DNA of 64,000 bases from Syngnathus acus (Eukaryota; Chordata; Actinopteri; Syngnathiformes; Syngnathidae), in assembly GCF_901709675.1 (NCBI RefSeq), contig NC_051100.1, positions 4,838,001 to 4,902,000 on the forward strand. Reading direction: 5' to 3'. Below the pieces are notes generated by a model. That model saw only the letters and a list, made by a program, of their open reading frames with translations, had not been told where the DNA came from and made no database searches. The stretch's first letter is position 1. Each line of letters starts with the position of its first letter. The position numbers and the translations under genes were made by a program. This document shows, one piece after another, positions 62,872-64,000 of the stretch.

Positions 62872-63690
62872 AGTGACTAGTCACTACCGATTGGGTTTGA
62901 AATAGTAGTTTTGTGTTGTCAAATGTTGTCATTGATTGGCTTGCCTTGATTGGCTATGATTTAACTGTAGCCACTCCCACAACGGCGCAGCCCACCTTCT
63001 CCCAGATTCGTCTACCTTGTCCAAAACCTTCTTTAGTAATAAATGGGTTAAAATAACACCTTAGACTGAGCAACTATGTGACTTTCAGAAATGCACTCTC
63101 ATAAAGGACAGTGGGCGGGGCTATGGTGGCCTTATTAAAACATCCCATAATGCACTGCACCAAGCCGTAGCGCAGACAGCAGTAAAATACTTCTTGAAGA
63201 ACAGCTTTGGAAGGTCGTAAAGCATATTTGTCCCCTAAGATTTCTGATTTGCCTTATTTTTTTTTCAAGCCATTACAGATTTATCCTCACACACGCCACT
63301 GTTTGTTTAAATGTCATGCTATCGTTAAAAGTCGCTGCCGTCTCACTGATTCATTGTCACACGTTTGTCTGTGGTTAGCTTTTTTTCTGCTGTGAAAAAA
63401 ATAGACAGGGGCGCTTGTGAGACCTGTTAAAATTTAAGCCGACTTTCTTTGACTGTTTTCTGCTCCTCGTCCCTTTTTTTAAAAAAAACATAAAATTGAG
63501 TTATTCCGCAGCCAGGCAATCACTCAAGACCTCAGTTCTGCGGTTCCTTGCCCTGATTGGTACTGCATACTGGTGAAGACATCACTGAGCACAAACTGCT
63601 TGTGGCGTACGGACTAGTCAATTAGTACTACTACTATACAGAAAAAAAAATCGGTAACGTCATCGGCGACTAATCGACTTGACTAAATCA
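62872..63690. mobile_element. Candidate non-autonomous DNA element with imperfect terminal inverted repeats
   Basis: The left end has a 14-base palindrome AGTGACTAGTCACT (62872-62885), then TACCGATT (62885-62892) and ATAGTAGT (62902-62909). The right end carries the same words inverted: ACTACTAT (63630-63637), AATCGGTA (63649-63656) and cgactaatcgact (63666-63678). Order and spacing are mirrored (9 against 11 bases). This arrangement suggests terminal inverted repeats of an element of about 0.8 kb. No transposase frame or target duplication was identified, so it may also be two independent relics of one family. Confidence 0.38.
63112..63158 (+). promoter_or_regulatory. GC box plus ZNF143/THAP11-like motif
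   Basis: GGGCGGGGC (about 63113-63121) is followed 22 bases later by TCCCATAATGCACTGC (63143-63158), resembling the vertebrate promoter element ACTACAATTCCCAGAATGCACTGC bound by ZNF143/THAP11. It lies inside the candidate element 62872-63690, so it may be repeat-borne. Confidence 0.3.
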
Positions 63691-64000
63691 CATAAATATC
63701 GTTTGGAAAAAAAAATCTACAATCCCTTATAGGAATATTGCAAAATCCATATAAAATAGCTAAATGAATTCATGGAGAGAAGCTGATCAAGCATTTGGAG
63801 ATACAATTGAAAAAAAACCTGCATGCAAGGACACGCTTTGAATACAGCCAGGCTGGCGGCTGCATAGAAATGCGCAACTCTTTTTATTTTTTGTGCCGTC
63901 ATATACACAAACGTGAGTAGGCAGCTATTTTTCCCCTTGACATGGAGAGACAATACCAGAAAACGAGACAAGGAGCAACTTCCTTGAATATTGAAACTTA

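Overview
The window looks like nuclear DNA from a bony fish, most likely a percomorph teleost. The evidence is a spliced vertebrate brain-receptor gene, long AT-rich noncoding stretches, many microsatellites, a tRNA-derived SINE with the GGATGGATG tail common in percomorph genomes, and remnants of hAT and Tc1/mariner DNA transposons. There is no bacterial-style gene packing, no tRNA or rRNA gene, and no CRISPR array. Species cannot be fixed from the sequence.

Only one protein-coding gene can be supported: the 5' end of a plus-strand glutamate receptor delta-1 gene (grid1). Exon 1 (26096-26174) carries the start codon and signal peptide. Exon 2 (27223-27378) carries the first part of the extracellular amino-terminal domain. 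They are joined across a 1,048-base intron with GT/AG ends in matching phase. The second intron opens at 27379 and runs past the end of the window; no exon 3 was found. The window therefore encodes about the first 78 residues of a receptor that is about 1,000 residues long in its family. Whether this is grid1a or grid1b is not decidable here.

Layout: 1-25029 is noncoding upstream DNA with one intact SINE (5146-5514, with target-site duplication), a minus-strand SINE head (21842-21902), a Tc1-like end (21535-21640) and possible CTCF-like sites. 25030-26095 is the CpG- and pyrimidine-rich promoter and 5' leader. 26175-27222 is intron 1. 27379-64000 is the start of a very large intron 2. Intron 2 holds a purine-rich tract right after exon 2, two TTAA-ended inverted-repeat elements, two copies of one hAT-like element in opposite orientation (the first with a perfect 8-bp target duplication), a 109-base TA microsatellite, an unexplained decayed repeat cluster at 39443-40690, and a possible non-autonomous DNA element at 62872-63690.

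Most open reading frames of 60-240 codons in the window are chance products of noncoding DNA. No new multi-gene system was seen. The items most worth checking are the overlapping upstream ORF at the grid1 start, the 39.4-40.7 kb repeat cluster, the paired hAT copies, and the terminally inverted structure near the right end.
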